Shown here: positions 1 through 8,732 of the stretch, piece by piece
Numbering within the stretch: the stretch's first letter is position 1
Layout of the letters: each line of letters opens with the position of its first letter
Origin: Chitinophaga pinensis
Lineage (GTDB): Bacteria; Bacteroidota; Bacteroidia; Chitinophagales; CAMDFR01
Assembly: GCA_945897725.1 (NCBI GenBank)
Contig: CAMDFR010000022.1
Span: forward strand, 1 to 43,313
Direction of reading: 5' to 3'
DNA: 43,313 nt
Notes under the pieces: model-generated
Told to the model about the DNA's origin: nothing
Database searches by the model: none
Seen by the model: the letters and a program-made list of their open reading frames with translations, nothing else
Translations under genes and position numbers: made by a program

Positions 1-2
1 AT

Positions 3-1703
3 ATAAGAGGAACTTATCAACTTGCCATGAATGGAGAAACCTACTATTTGCTAGCCAACGGAACAGCTGAATTGCCGACAGTAGAATTAATGCAAACAGA
101 TTCAAGCAAAATAAAAACTACTTTTTCGCGAACAGGAAATTTGATTTCCTTAAATTTTAATCTACCTTATAAAGGAGATACTACTAGTAATTTTTATTTG
201 CTGATGGCGACCTTATCTGGCGATTATACAAAATGGTCCGGTATGGCTCAAAATAAGGCGACTAAATGGTTTGCATGGACTGCTACAAAAATTGCAACTT
301 ATGAAGATCAAAGCGAAAAGAAAATAGATGATATAGCCGTTACTTGGGGTAAGTTGCTGTATCCTTTTGTGGCCTATGGGAATGAAAGCATTCCCTCTGC
401 TGAAAATATATTGTTTAAGAATGCCACTGTGTGGACGAATGAGAAAGAAGGAATTCTTAAGAATGCTGATGTGTTGGTAATGAATGGAAAAATACTGAAA
501 GTAGGTGTATCTGTCAATCCCATGGGGGCAAGAGTTATTGATGCAACTGGCAAGCACATCACATGTGGGATCATTGATGAGCATTCACATATTTGCATTA
601 GTAATGGTGTAAATGAAGGTGGACAAGCAAGTTCAGCAGAGGTTCAAATTGGGGACGAGGTAAATTCGGAAGATATTAATATGTACCGACAGTTGTCTGG
701 TGGTGTTGTCGCAGCTCAATTATTGCATGGCTCAGCAAATCCAATTGGAGGACAGTCTGCTCTGATCAAGCTAAGATGGGGATTAGCGCCAGAGCAAATG
801 AAGATTGCTGGTGCAGATGGTTTCATCAAATTTGCATTGGGTGAAAATGTGAAACAAAGCAATTGGGGAGATAGGAGCGTAACTCGCTTTCCACAAACAA
901 GAATGGGCGTAGAGCAGGTGTATATGAATTATTTTGATAAGGCCGTTCAATATGATGCATTGGCAAAGAAAAAAGCGATGGGCGTAATTGTCAATTTCAG
1001 AAGAGACTTGGAATTGGATGCCTTGGCGGAAATCGTAAATAAAAAGAGATTTATTACTTGTCACTCCTATGTTCAATCAGAAATAAATATGTTGATGCAT
1101 GTGGCTGATACTTTCGGTTTTAAGGTCAATACATTTACTCATATTCTTGAAGGTTATAAAGTAGCTGATAAGATGAAAGCACACGGTGTGAATGCCTCTA
1201 CCTTTGCTGATTGGTGGGGTTATAAATATGAAGTGATTGATGCTATCCCTTATAATGCCTATGTCTTGCAAAAAATGGGTATCAATACTTGTATCAATTC
1301 AGATGATGCCGAAATGGGCAGAAGATTAAATCAGGAAGCTGCAAAAAGCGTTAAATACGGAGGTATGGGTGAAGAGGATGCATGGAAAATGGTAACCTTA
1401 AATCCTGCTATAGCACTTCATTTGGATGCACATATGGGTAGCATCAAGACCGGTAAAGATGCGGATATTGTGGTTTGGAGTGAAAATCCGTTAAGTATTT
1501 ATGCACAGGTAGAGAAGACTATGATTGACGGGGTAATGTATTATGATAAGGAGGAAGATGCTAAAAAGAGAGAGGCCATAAACATCGAAAGAAGCAGATT
1601 GCTTCAAAAAATGTTGGAAGCAAAAAAAGGGGGTATGGTTACTCAAAAACCGCTTAAGAAAGTTCCAGAACACAATGGATGTATGGGTTTTGAGGCAGAG
1701 TAA
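3..1703 (+). CDS. Secreted metal-dependent amidohydrolase, 5'-truncated by the window edge
   Basis: The reading frame is open to the first bases, so this is the C-terminal part (about 567 residues) of a longer protein; the ATG at 27 is internal, not a start. The first ~120 residues are beta-rich and belong to an upstream domain. The amidohydrolase part starts near 'ENILFKNATVWT'. It has the metal-binding HxH in 'GIIDEHSHIC', later histidines in 'TCHSY' and 'FTHILEGY', and the aspartate region 'INSDDAEMGRR', followed by the usual C-terminal 'GSIKTGKDADIVVW'. These are the ligands of an imidazolonepropionase/dihydroorotase-like TIM barrel. Bacteroidota carry such proteins of about 1000 residues, often secreted and paired with a second amidohydrolase, as here 55 bp downstream. 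The substrate cannot be told from sequence. Confidence 0.85.
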   Translation: MRGTYQLAMNGETYYLLANGTAELPTVELMQTDSSKIKTTFSRTGNLISLNFNLPYKGDTTSNFYLLMATLSGDYTKWSGMAQNKATKWFAWTATKIATYEDQSEKKIDDIAVTWGKLLYPFVAYGNESIPSAENILFKNATVWTNEKEGILKNADVLVMNGKILKVGVSVNPMGARVIDATGKHITCGIIDEHSHICISNGVNEGGQASSAEVQIGDEVNSEDINMYRQLSGGVVAAQLLHGSANPIGGQSALIKLRWGLAPEQMKIAGADGFIKFALGENVKQSNWGDRSVTRFPQTRMGVEQVYMNYFDKAVQYDALAKKKAMGVIVNFRRDLELDALAEIVNKKRFITCHSYVQSEINMLMHVADTFGFKVNTFTHILEGYKVADKMKAHGVNASTFADWWGYKYEVIDAIPYNAYVLQKMGINTCINSDDAEMGRRLNQEAAKSVKYGGMGEEDAWKMVTLNPAIALHLDAHMGSIKTGKDADIVVWSENPLSIYAQVEKTMIDGVMYYDKEEDAKKREAINIERSRLLQKMLEAKKGGMVTQKPLKKVPEHNGCMGFEAE

Positions 1704-1758
1704 ACCTTATGTTGTATAAATAAAAAATCATTTTGAACGTATATATAAAAACGAAGCA

Positions 1759-3048
1759 ATGAAAAGGATAGAAATTATAGCGATATTTTTTTTGATAGCA
1801 GTGGTAGGGAATCGAATGATTGCGCAGGATGTTCCAACACCAGCAGCAGTTCAAACGGAGGCCATAACGCTGCAAGGTGGTCGACTCCATGTGGGCAATG
1901 GAGTTGTGATTGAGAAGAGTACCATTATTTTTGAAAATGGGAAGATAAGTAGTGTTGGAAATTACTCAACGAATACAAAGGGAAAAGTGATTGATGTCAG
2001 TGGAAAAGATATTTATCCTGGATTGATAGCAACCTCATCTGAATTGGGTTTAGTAGAAATTGAAGCCGTACGCGCAACAAGAGATGTAAATGAAGTGGGC
2101 TTGATGAATCCTAATGTAAGAACAGCCATTGCTTATAACACTGATTCTAGAACCACGCCCACCGTTAGATTTAATGGTGTATTGAGTACTCAAGTGACAC
2201 CTAACAGCGGCCGAATTTCTGGTACTTCTTCTGTGATGCAAATGGATGCTTGGAATTGGGAAGATGCCTTGTTGAAGGATGATGGCGTATGGATTGATTT
2301 CCCTAATTTGTTTTCATATTCGGGTTGGTGGGCTGAGCCAGGTGGTTTTGAAAAAAACAAGGAATATGACAATCAACTTAATGAGCTAAAAAACTTTTTG
2401 ATAGAAAGCAAAACCTATTGCGAAAAAAAAGATGTTTCGCCCATTAATCTGAAATATGAGGCTATGCGTGGCGTGTTTTCAGGTGCATTGAATTTGTATA
2501 TACGTGCGAATGGAATCAAAGAGATGAAGGCATCTATTGCAATGTGCGAGGAGTTGAATGTTAAACCTGTGATTGTTGGTGCTGACGATGCGTACATGAT
2601 GGCTGATGAATTAGCGGCAAAAAAAATTCCTGTGATTTTAAATAAGTGCCATGCGCTTCCTTCTCGTTCGGATGACGATATTCAACAGAATTATAAAACG
2701 CCTACTGTGCTTCAAAAAGCAGGGGTCTTATTTTGTATAAGTATTAGCGGTAGTTGGCAGACTCGTAATCTTGCCTTTGAAGCCGGCACCGCAGCGGCTT
2801 TTGGATTATCTAAAGAAGAAGCACTTGCGACGATTACCAGCAATCCTGCAAAAATTTTAAAGTTAGATAATGTTTTGGGTACTATAGAAGCGGGTAAAAA
2901 CGCTACCTTATTGGTCTGCCAGGGAGATATTTTTGATATGCGTAGCAGTATTATAGATTATGCTTTTATTGAAGGCAGAGCAATCAGTTTAGGCAATAAG
3001 CAACTGGATCTATTTCATAAATTCGCCGGTAAATATGGAATTAAATAA
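1759..3048 (+). CDS. Exported amidohydrolase-fold protein lacking metal ligands
   Basis: 429 residues, starting with a signal peptide (MKRIEIIAIFFLIAVVGNRMIAQ). The fold is recognisable from the N-terminal beta sandwich ('ALTLQGG'-type strand, 'IIFENGKISSVG'), the 'GKDIYPGLIA' turn, and the C-terminal 'TITSNPAKILKLDNVLGTIE' and 'AGKNATLLV' segment. Where active members read PGxIDxHxH, this one reads PGLIATSSELGL, so the HxH pair is absent. The later histidine and aspartate positions also look replaced (VIVGADDAY, CISISGSW). It is therefore probably not a metal hydrolase itself. It follows the intact amidohydrolase by 55 bp and is likely co-transcribed, so it may be a structural or regulatory partner. 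A role in peptide or amino-acid-derivative turnover is only inference. Confidence 0.8.
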   Translation: MKRIEIIAIFFLIAVVGNRMIAQDVPTPAAVQTEAITLQGGRLHVGNGVVIEKSTIIFENGKISSVGNYSTNTKGKVIDVSGKDIYPGLIATSSELGLVEIEAVRATRDVNEVGLMNPNVRTAIAYNTDSRTTPTVRFNGVLSTQVTPNSGRISGTSSVMQMDAWNWEDALLKDDGVWIDFPNLFSYSGWWAEPGGFEKNKEYDNQLNELKNFLIESKTYCEKKDVSPINLKYEAMRGVFSGALNLYIRANGIKEMKASIAMCEELNVKPVIVGADDAYMMADELAAKKIPVILNKCHALPSRSDDDIQQNYKTPTVLQKAGVLFCISISGSWQTRNLAFEAGTAAAFGLSKEEALATITSNPAKILKLDNVLGTIEAGKNATLLVCQGDIFDMRSSIIDYAFIEGRAISLGNKQLDLFHKFAGKYGIK

Positions 3049-3104
3049 ATATTTTTCATTTTTCTTTTTACTTTTATTCATTATTCAACAATAAAAAATA
3101 AAAT

Positions 3105-3614
3105 ATGAAGAAAAAATTCTACCTATTAACTGGTTTTGTTGTGCTTTTTTTAGCGGCATGCAAGCCAACTCCTGAAGAAGGCATCAAGTACAACGACGAA
3201 ATCATTGCAGAGCAAGTTGCTGTGATGGGTGCGGTAGATGGTCTTGATGAAGCCATCACCACTTATGAAGGTCCAAAAATGGATGCTGCCTATGCTGCCT
3301 TGAACGACCAATTGGATATTTCCATTAAGAAAGTTGAAGCTTTAAAAGATTTTGATGGCAAACATGACTTCAAAGATGTGACGATCAAATATTTTAATGC
3401 TGTAAGAGAAGGCATGAAAGTTGAAATGCAACCAATCATTGCACTATCAAAAAAACCAATTGATAGTTTCACTGATGAAGATGAAGCCGCTATTGATAAA
3501 TTATTCGATGCTAACATTGACCGTGTAGCAAAGGTTGATAATGAGTTTGGCGCCGTGCAAGAAAAATTTGCTAAGGAATATGGCTTCAAAATAGAAGATA
3601 AAAAGATCAAGTAA
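3105..3614 (+). CDS. Small lipoprotein, helical, unknown function
   Basis: 169 residues with a lipoprotein signal (MKKKFYLLTGFVVLFLAAC, lipobox LAAC with the cysteine at residue 19). The rest is almost entirely amphipathic helix, rich in Asp, Glu and Lys, consistent with a soluble helical bundle anchored to a membrane. It faintly resembles the LIC11966-type surface protein family, but I cannot confirm that. It lies 56 bp after the amidohydrolase pair and a strong terminator follows 19 bp downstream, so it may be the last gene of that operon. Confidence 0.75.
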   Translation: MKKKFYLLTGFVVLFLAACKPTPEEGIKYNDEIIAEQVAVMGAVDGLDEAITTYEGPKMDAAYAALNDQLDISIKKVEALKDFDGKHDFKDVTIKYFNAVREGMKVEMQPIIALSKKPIDSFTDEDEAAIDKLFDANIDRVAKVDNEFGAVQEKFAKEYGFKIEDKKIK

Positions 3615-3633
3615 AATCCTACTCCATCATTAG

Positions 3634-3659
3634 AAAACCCTCGACTTGTCGAGGGTTTT
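3634..3659 (+). terminator. Rho-independent terminator, bidirectional
   Basis: A perfect 12-bp inverted repeat, AAAACCCTCGAC-TT-GTCGAGGGTTTT, ends in T-rich sequence on either strand. It closes the lipoprotein gene on the plus strand and could also stop readthrough from the convergent acyl-CoA ligase gene. Confidence 0.9.
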
Positions 3660-3788
3660 CTGTTTTAGGACAAGTTCTTTTTTGGAAGATAGATTTATTA
3701 TTATCGAAAAATTTTATCTAGCTGAAGAAGCATTCGTTTATGTTTTTATGCGCTACTGACAAGCAGTCTTTATAGATAAAATAGCTCT

Positions 3789-5555
3789 CTAAATGTCGAT
3801 ATTTTCCTTATACATTTCCTCAATTTCTTTCTTGTATTGCTGCATCACCACTTTGCGTTTGATCTTCATAGTGGGTGTAAGTTCTCCAGAGGCAATACTC
3901 CATTCGTCAACTAAGAGTTTAAATTTTTTAATTTTTTCGATCTGACCAAAATCAATATTCAGATGATCTATTTCATCTTTGATGAGTTTTTGCACATCAG
4001 CAGATCGAATCATGTCTTCGTGGTTTTTTAACATCACACTATTCTTTGTAGCCCATTCTGTTAGATTGAGAAAGGATGGTACAATAAGAGCGCCAACGAA
4101 CTTTTCATTTTCACCAACCACGCATATTTGTTCAATAAATCTACTTTCCTTCATTTTGTTTTCAATCACTTGTGGAGCTACATACTTACCACCACTGGTT
4201 TTGAAAAGTTCTTTCACCCGGTCTGTGATTTTAAGGAATTTATTGTCGACAAACTCACCACAATCTCCGGTATGCAACCATCCTTCTGGATCAATGGTTT
4301 CGGCTGTTAAATCAGGCCTGTTATAATAACCCATCATTACATTTGGACCCTTCACTAAAATCTCATTATGTTCTCCAAGTTTTACCTCAACACCTGGTAT
4401 CAAGGGTCCAATGGTGCCGAATTTAAATCCACCATCTTCAAATCGATTGACAGAAACTGCTGGAGATGTTTCGGTCTGTCCATACCCTTCGCGAATAGGA
4501 ATGCCTGCACCACTAAAAACGCGTCCAAGTCTTTCTTGCAATGCTGCTGCACCAGTTACAATTCCATTCACATTGCCACCTAAGGCTTCGCGCCATTTCG
4601 AATAAATGAGTTTATCGTAGATGGCAAATTTAAGACCAGTACGCGGTTCACCATCATATTCCAAAGCAAAATCAACAGCCCAAAAGAATAATTTCTTTTT
4701 GAAACCAGTTAGTTCTAAGCCCTTTCCAATAATTCTTTCATACACTTTTTCTAATAGACGTGGAACACAGGTAAAAAAATTGGGTTTCACTTCTTTTAAA
4801 TTGTCTACCAGCTTTTCTAAACTTTCTCCATAATAAGTAGAGCAGCCCACGGCTAAATATACGTATATGGCAACGCGCTCGAAAATATGACACAGAGGCA
4901 GAAAGCTGAGTGTTTTGTCAACTTTGGAGATAGGAAAGATAGTCATTACGGCCTTCACATTGCTCACTACATTGTTGTGTGATAACATCACTCCTTTTGG
5001 TGTACCAGTGGTACCAGACGTATAAATGATAGTTGCTAATTGAGCTGGGTCAACTTTTTGTTTAGCTATTTCAACCGCTTCTTGATCTTCTTCTTTTCCT
5101 ATCTGAAGAAATTCGTCAAAACTGATGCCGCCTTCCACTTTATCAAAAGAGTAGATTTCCATCACGCTTGGGCAAGCTTCTTTAATATTACTAATCTTTT
5201 TAAAAAGGTCTGCATCTGAAACAAAAACGTATTTAATACCTGCGTCATTGAAAATAAATTTGTAATCAGATTCACTAATAGTGGGATATACAGGAACATT
5301 TACAACACCCAATTGCAGCATACCAATATCCACAAAATTCCATTCCGGCCTATTGGGTGAGACGATAGCAATTTTATCATTCGGTTGAAGACCAAGTTTT
5401 AAAAGTGACCTACTTACTTGGTTACAAAAATCAATACTTTCTTGGGTGGAATAGTTTCTCCACACCCCATCGTATTTGTAATTAAAACAATCAGCTTTTG
5501 GATAGTTTTTATTTTGATAGTATATGATATCAAATAAACGGCTAAAATCATTCAT
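3789..5555 (-). CDS. Long-chain fatty acid-CoA ligase (AMP-binding)
   Basis: 588 residues, a full-length member of the ANL superfamily, predicted to activate fatty acids to acyl-CoA through an acyl-adenylate. Visible motifs: the P-loop YTSGTTGTPKG at 178-188, GYGQTETSP at 357-365, LHTGD ending at 431, TDR at 444-446, and a C-terminal PTMKIKRK segment near 567 carrying the likely catalytic lysine. The overall layout ('LSFLPLCHIFERV', 'TCVPRLLEKVYERI') is that of the FAA1/FadD15-type long-chain ligases common in Bacteroidota. It is a single-gene unit between convergent and divergent neighbours. Its products could feed membrane lipid synthesis, including the sphingolipid-type acyltransferase encoded at 10.2 kb, but no direct link is visible. 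Confidence 0.92.
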   Translation of the reverse strand: MNDFSRLFDIIYYQNKNYPKADCFNYKYDGVWRNYSTQESIDFCNQVSRSLLKLGLQPNDKIAIVSPNRPEWNFVDIGMLQLGVVNVPVYPTISESDYKFIFNDAGIKYVFVSDADLFKKISNIKEACPSVMEIYSFDKVEGGISFDEFLQIGKEEDQEAVEIAKQKVDPAQLATIIYTSGTTGTPKGVMLSHNNVVSNVKAVMTIFPISKVDKTLSFLPLCHIFERVAIYVYLAVGCSTYYGESLEKLVDNLKEVKPNFFTCVPRLLEKVYERIIGKGLELTGFKKKLFFWAVDFALEYDGEPRTGLKFAIYDKLIYSKWREALGGNVNGIVTGAAALQERLGRVFSGAGIPIREGYGQTETSPAVSVNRFEDGGFKFGTIGPLIPGVEVKLGEHNEILVKGPNVMMGYYNRPDLTAETIDPEGWLHTGDCGEFVDNKFLKITDRVKELFKTSGGKYVAPQVIENKMKESRFIEQICVVGENEKFVGALIVPSFLNLTEWATKNSVMLKNHEDMIRSADVQKLIKDEIDHLNIDFGQIEKIKKFKLLVDEWSIASGELTPTMKIKRKVVMQQYKKEIEEMYKENIDI

Positions 5556-5679
5556 AGTATTTGGTTTAACGTCGATGAATGGCTAATTTACAAGAAAGAT
5601 GATGTAATTCAAAAAAATATTGTAACAAAAGCAGGGGTATTGTTGTTAGATATAACAGATAAATATTGTATTTACTTTC

Positions 5680-5687
5680 TATTTTTG
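5680..5687 (+). promoter_or_regulatory. Bacteroidota -7 box (TATTTTTG)
   Basis: TATTTTTG matches the TAnnTTTG -7 element and lies 27 bp before the ATG of the small lipoprotein gene. No good TTG -33 element sits at the expected 19-21 nt, so this is a weak call. Confidence 0.45.
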
Positions 5688-5714
5688 TGATTCATTTATA
5701 TAAATAATTTTCTT

Positions 5715-6227
5715 ATGAAATTAAGTCTGCTCTCTATTTTTCTTTTTATTCTCAGTATTCAATCTTGTAACTATAGCAACGAATGGAAAGAAATCTCTGT
5801 GGAAAATAATTTTTCTATTAGTGTACCTGGTTTTTTTAAAGAAGACAAAGGGTTGAGGAAGGATGCAAGTTTTCAGTACGCCAACAGATATAGAAACATA
5901 TATGCCATTGTTATTGAGCATGACAAGTCAAATAAGACCTTGTCTGAAATGGACGAATCTGTCATACAGCCCTTACTAAAGTATATTGATAAACCTATTG
6001 TTACCGACTCGATAGATACTAAAGTAAATGGGTTAAATGCAAGACAGAACAAAGTGATGGGTACTATGCCAAGTGGAGATGCCACAGAATTTATCTATTA
6101 CAATCACGTCTTGATAGAAGGTAAGAAAAAATTTTATGAGGTGTGCACGTGGACAAGAGGTCCCAAAAGAAAAGACTTATATGATGCTGATTTAACCAGA
6201 ATAATATTTTCGTTTAAAGAAAAATAA
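5715..6227 (+). CDS. Small lipoprotein, possible PsbP-like fold
   Basis: 170 residues with a lipoprotein signal (MKLSLLSIFLFILSIQSC, cysteine at 18). The mature part opens with 'EWKEISVENNFSISVPGFF', a pattern typical of small PsbP/Mog1-like domains in which a beta strand carries 'FSISVP', and ends with 'TRIIFSFKEK'. The fold assignment is inference from this pattern only. It is a lone gene, divergent from the acyl-CoA ligase and convergent with porD (12 bp between stops), with no terminator hairpin seen in that gap. Confidence 0.7.
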   Translation: MKLSLLSIFLFILSIQSCNYSNEWKEISVENNFSISVPGFFKEDKGLRKDASFQYANRYRNIYAIVIEHDKSNKTLSEMDESVIQPLLKYIDKPIVTDSIDTKVNGLNARQNKVMGTMPSGDATEFIYYNHVLIEGKKKFYEVCTWTRGPKRKDLYDADLTRIIFSFKEK

Positions 6228-6239
6228 TTCTTAGACCCT

Positions 6240-7145
6240 TTATTTATTTTTTTGTAAGGCGTTTTGATACTTCTGGGTATTAGTAGCATCAATTTTTGTC
6301 ATCATCTTCAGAACACTTTCCTTTTCAGCCTTATCAGACATTTCAAAAATAGAAGCGATTTCATTGCTCTTTGCTTGGGTTAAAAGTTGCACAATCATCG
6401 TATTCGCGTTATCTGTATTGATTAGGTTTAAGTTGTTAATTGCCAAAGCAATATTACTTCTACCTTTGACCACATCGTCATACATCATATCAAGTCCTTT
6501 CATGTGGTAGGTGTAGATAATATCTCTGAAAGATTTATAACGATTGTTTTGTATTTCTGCAATCAGATTTGTTCTTGTTCTTTCGCCAAAATTATTTTTC
6601 CAACCAATATCTGACGAAGCATTTTGCGCCAATTGACAAAGGACTTCTGCTTTATTGAAATAGGGGGTTCCACCATTGGGTGCGTAGCTATCATAGTCAT
6701 AGCCAAGGATCACATAAACATAATATCCAATAGTATGGGTTAAGTTATTGTTAAAAGTATTTTCATTGAAATCCATCGCATCATTCTCTTTATAGGTAAA
6801 ATCAAATGATCGGTCCTTATAATTAATCATAGGCGTTCTAAAATCCGAATTAAAAACTGGGCGACTGGAAGTCACGGTGATGGTAGACGTAAAACTATTT
6901 TCCTTCGGTTCACTTTCAATGGTAATCAGAATGGCACACTCAATTTTTTCATTTGGTTTATAACTATCATTGGTCCACTTGGTTCCGTTCACGAAATCAT
7001 TAAGGGCTTGTTCAAGTGTTTTAAATACTTTAGGGTCTGTTTTTGAGGCTTTTTGAGAATTGACAGTTACCTTGCAATTCAATTCTTGACCGTAAGAATA
7101 AGTGCAACCAAAAATAACCAAAACAATAATAATAATCTTATGCAT
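6240..7145 (-). CDS. porD: DUF4835 family protein, PorD-like T9SS component
   Basis: 301 residues with a signal peptide (MHKIIIIVLVIFGCTYSYGQ) followed by 'ELNCKVTVNSQ', the characteristic start of DUF4835 proteins. The body holds the family's typical 'NNLTHTIGYYVYVILGYDYDSYAPNGG' region (seen in two parts) and a helical C-terminal half. This family is annotated as the type IX secretion protein PorD in Bacteroidota and is normally found directly downstream of coaBC, as here, where its start overlaps the coaB end by 8 bp. A T9SS cargo protein is encoded at 16.1 kb, which fits. The family call rests on motif and synteny; the secretion role is known from the family, not visible in the sequence. 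Confidence 0.8.
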   Translation of the reverse strand: MHKIIIIVLVIFGCTYSYGQELNCKVTVNSQKASKTDPKVFKTLEQALNDFVNGTKWTNDSYKPNEKIECAILITIESEPKENSFTSTITVTSSRPVFNSDFRTPMINYKDRSFDFTYKENDAMDFNENTFNNNLTHTIGYYVYVILGYDYDSYAPNGGTPYFNKAEVLCQLAQNASSDIGWKNNFGERTRTNLIAEIQNNRYKSFRDIIYTYHMKGLDMMYDDVVKGRSNIALAINNLNLINTDNANTMIVQLLTQAKSNEIASIFEMSDKAEKESVLKMMTKIDATNTQKYQNALQKNK

Positions 7146-7791
7146 CTATAAATTTAGTTAAGTATTCAATAATATCTTCGGCTACTTTTCTTTTTTCTTT
7201 TAACTCAAATTTAGTGATATTATTGTATTTATCAATAATAGTTATCTTATTCGTGTCTGTGGCAAATCCTGCACCTTTATCCCTCAATGAATTTAGGACT
7301 ATGAAGTCAAGATTTTTTTTCTTTACTTTTTCTATAGCATTCGCTTCTTCATTCTCTGTTTCCAAGGCAAATCCAACTAGTATTTGATGTTGCATTTTCT
7401 GCTCGCCCATCGATTTTAGTATATCTTTTGTTTTTCTCAATTCAAGCGTTAAAACTTCGTCCTCTTTTTTTATTTTATGAAGGCTATTGGTTATAGGTGT
7501 GTAATCTGATACGGCGGCTGCATAAATACCAATATCCATCAATTTCATTTGTGCAAGACATGCTTCATACATTTCTGCAGCTGTTTCAACTTTTATCAGG
7601 TTAATATTTTTATGTATTGGCTTTATCGATACTGGTCCTGAAACCAAAGTGACCGATGCCCCTTTTTCGGCTAGTACTTCTGCAATGGCAAAGCCCATTT
7701 TTCCAGATGATCTATTCCCAATAAAGCGTACAGGATCTATTGGTTCGTAGGTTGGACCTGCAGTGATAAGTATCTTCGTTTTGTGAAACAA
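7138..7791 (-). CDS. coaB: Phosphopantothenate-cysteine ligase, stand-alone CoaB
   Basis: 217 residues corresponding only to the C-terminal half of the usual bifunctional CoaBC. It joins cysteine to 4'-phosphopantothenate in CoA synthesis. Motifs: AGPTYEPIDPVRFIGN from residue 11, SSGKMG at 28-33, YAAAVSDY at 90-97 and HKIKK at 105-109, all typical of the nucleotide-dependent ligase domain. The first usable start is TTG at 7791; an in-frame TAA lies eight codons before it, so it cannot be read through from coaC. The upstream CoaC gene is 56 bp away. No obvious ribosome-binding site is seen, which is common in this phylum. A frameshift in a fused gene is an alternative, but both halves have clean domain ends. 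Confidence 0.88.
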   Translation of the reverse strand: MFHKTKILITAGPTYEPIDPVRFIGNRSSGKMGFAIAEVLAEKGASVTLVSGPVSIKPIHKNINLIKVETAAEMYEACLAQMKLMDIGIYAAAVSDYTPITNSLHKIKKEDEVLTLELRKTKDILKSMGEQKMQHQILVGFALETENEEANAIEKVKKKNLDFIVLNSLRDKGAGFATDTNKITIIDKYNNITKFELKEKRKVAEDIIEYLTKFIDA

Positions 7792-7847
7792 GATGTTTGT
7801 TTTAATTTTTTAAACGATGCTTTAAGTATAAATACGAAGCTTGGTAA

Positions 7848-8387
7848 TTAGCTAAAGAAACTAACCAGCTGCTGTAGAATCACTTCAGGTTCAGCCATTC
7901 TTCCTTCGCCAACCAAACCACTTGCCAATTCTCCATTTTCCACAGGTAAGATTCGAACTTTATCTTGAGCCAAAGTGCTCATATTTCGCTTGGTACTTAC
8001 ATGAGCCCACATGTCCAAATCCATGGCCGGCGCAATCATGGTAGGGCACTTTGCACTTAGATAAGTAGCCAATAGTAAATTATCACAAATGCCATGAGCC
8101 ATTTTAGCAATCGTGTTGGCGGAGGCTGGTGCAATCAATAAAAGATCTGCCCATAAACCTAATTCCACATGATTGTTCCAATTTTGTTGTTGGTCGATAA
8201 AGTCGGAAATTACTTCGTTTTTGCTTAATGTCGATAGTGTGAGCGGGGTAATAAACAAAGAAGCTGAAGCAGTCATAACGACTTTTACTTCAGCTTTATT
8301 TTTTATTAATAATCTAACAAGCGCTGCCGTTTTATAAGCGGCTATACTGCCCGTAACTCCTAGCAATACTTTTTTGCCTGATAACAT
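7848..8387 (-). CDS. coaC: Phosphopantothenoylcysteine decarboxylase, stand-alone CoaC
   Basis: 179 residues, the flavoprotein half of CoaBC, which decarboxylates phosphopantothenoylcysteine to phosphopantetheine. Motifs: GSIAAYK at 13-19, the catalytic-histidine region NHVELGLWAD with His73, APASANT at 86-92, APAMDLDMW at 119-127 and ASGLVGEGRM near the end. The PxMNxxMW asparagine of E. coli CoaC is Asp123 here; I recall PAMDLDM as usual in Bacteroidota, so this need not mean inactivity. The substrate-clamp cysteine is also replaced by a serine-containing segment. The gene stops right after the decarboxylase domain (LQQLVSFFS). It starts 1 bp after rpoZ and is clearly in the bamD operon. 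Confidence 0.9.
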   Translation of the reverse strand: MLSGKKVLLGVTGSIAAYKTAALVRLLIKNKAEVKVVMTASASLFITPLTLSTLSKNEVISDFIDQQQNWNNHVELGLWADLLLIAPASANTIAKMAHGICDNLLLATYLSAKCPTMIAPAMDLDMWAHVSTKRNMSTLAQDKVRILPVENGELASGLVGEGRMAEPEVILQQLVSFFS

Positions 8388-8388
8388 A

Positions 8389-8730
8389 TTATTCCTCTTC
8401 TTTATCAGAAGCTCTTCTGATATACATTTCGTCTTCTACAAACTCATTAATGGCCAACAAAGTAGCGTGGGGCAGTTTTTCGAAGAAACGAGAAATCTCT
8501 ATTTGCTCGCGGTTTTCAAATACCTCCTCTAAGTTATCAGTATGGGATGCAAAGTCTTGAAGTTTAAGATGTAGTTCTTCTTTTAAATCTCTAGATATTT
8601 GATCTGCACGTTTTGCAATCAAATCAATAGACTCATACATGTTGCCAGTTCGAGCAGCAAATTCTTTTACATTCTGTGGTTCAATCACCAAAGCCGAATT
8701 AGACATTTTGTATTTTTTACTCTTTTCCAT
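8389..8730 (-). CDS. rpoZ: RNA polymerase omega subunit, Bacteroidota type
   Basis: 113 residues. The 'MYESIDLIAKRADQISRDLKEELHLKLQDF' region (residues ~31-60, here seen in pieces) carries the omega-type 'ANQI'-like helix that contacts beta-prime, and the protein ends in an acidic tail (SDKEEE). Bacteroidota omega proteins of about 105-115 residues sit between bamD and coaBC, exactly as here: 2 bp after bamD and 1 bp before coaC. Sequence similarity to proteobacterial omega is low, so the call leans on synteny and on the conserved central helix. Confidence 0.82.
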   Translation of the reverse strand: MEKSKKYKMSNSALVIEPQNVKEFAARTGNMYESIDLIAKRADQISRDLKEELHLKLQDFASHTDNLEEVFENREQIEISRFFEKLPHATLLAINEFVEDEMYIRRASDKEEE

Positions 8731-8732
8731 TT

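Noticed and set aside
7792..7847. Programmed frameshift joining coaC to coaB
   Set aside because: coaC ends in TAA well before the coaB frame opens, stops exist in the gap in the coaB frame, and no slippery site with a structure was seen at the stop.
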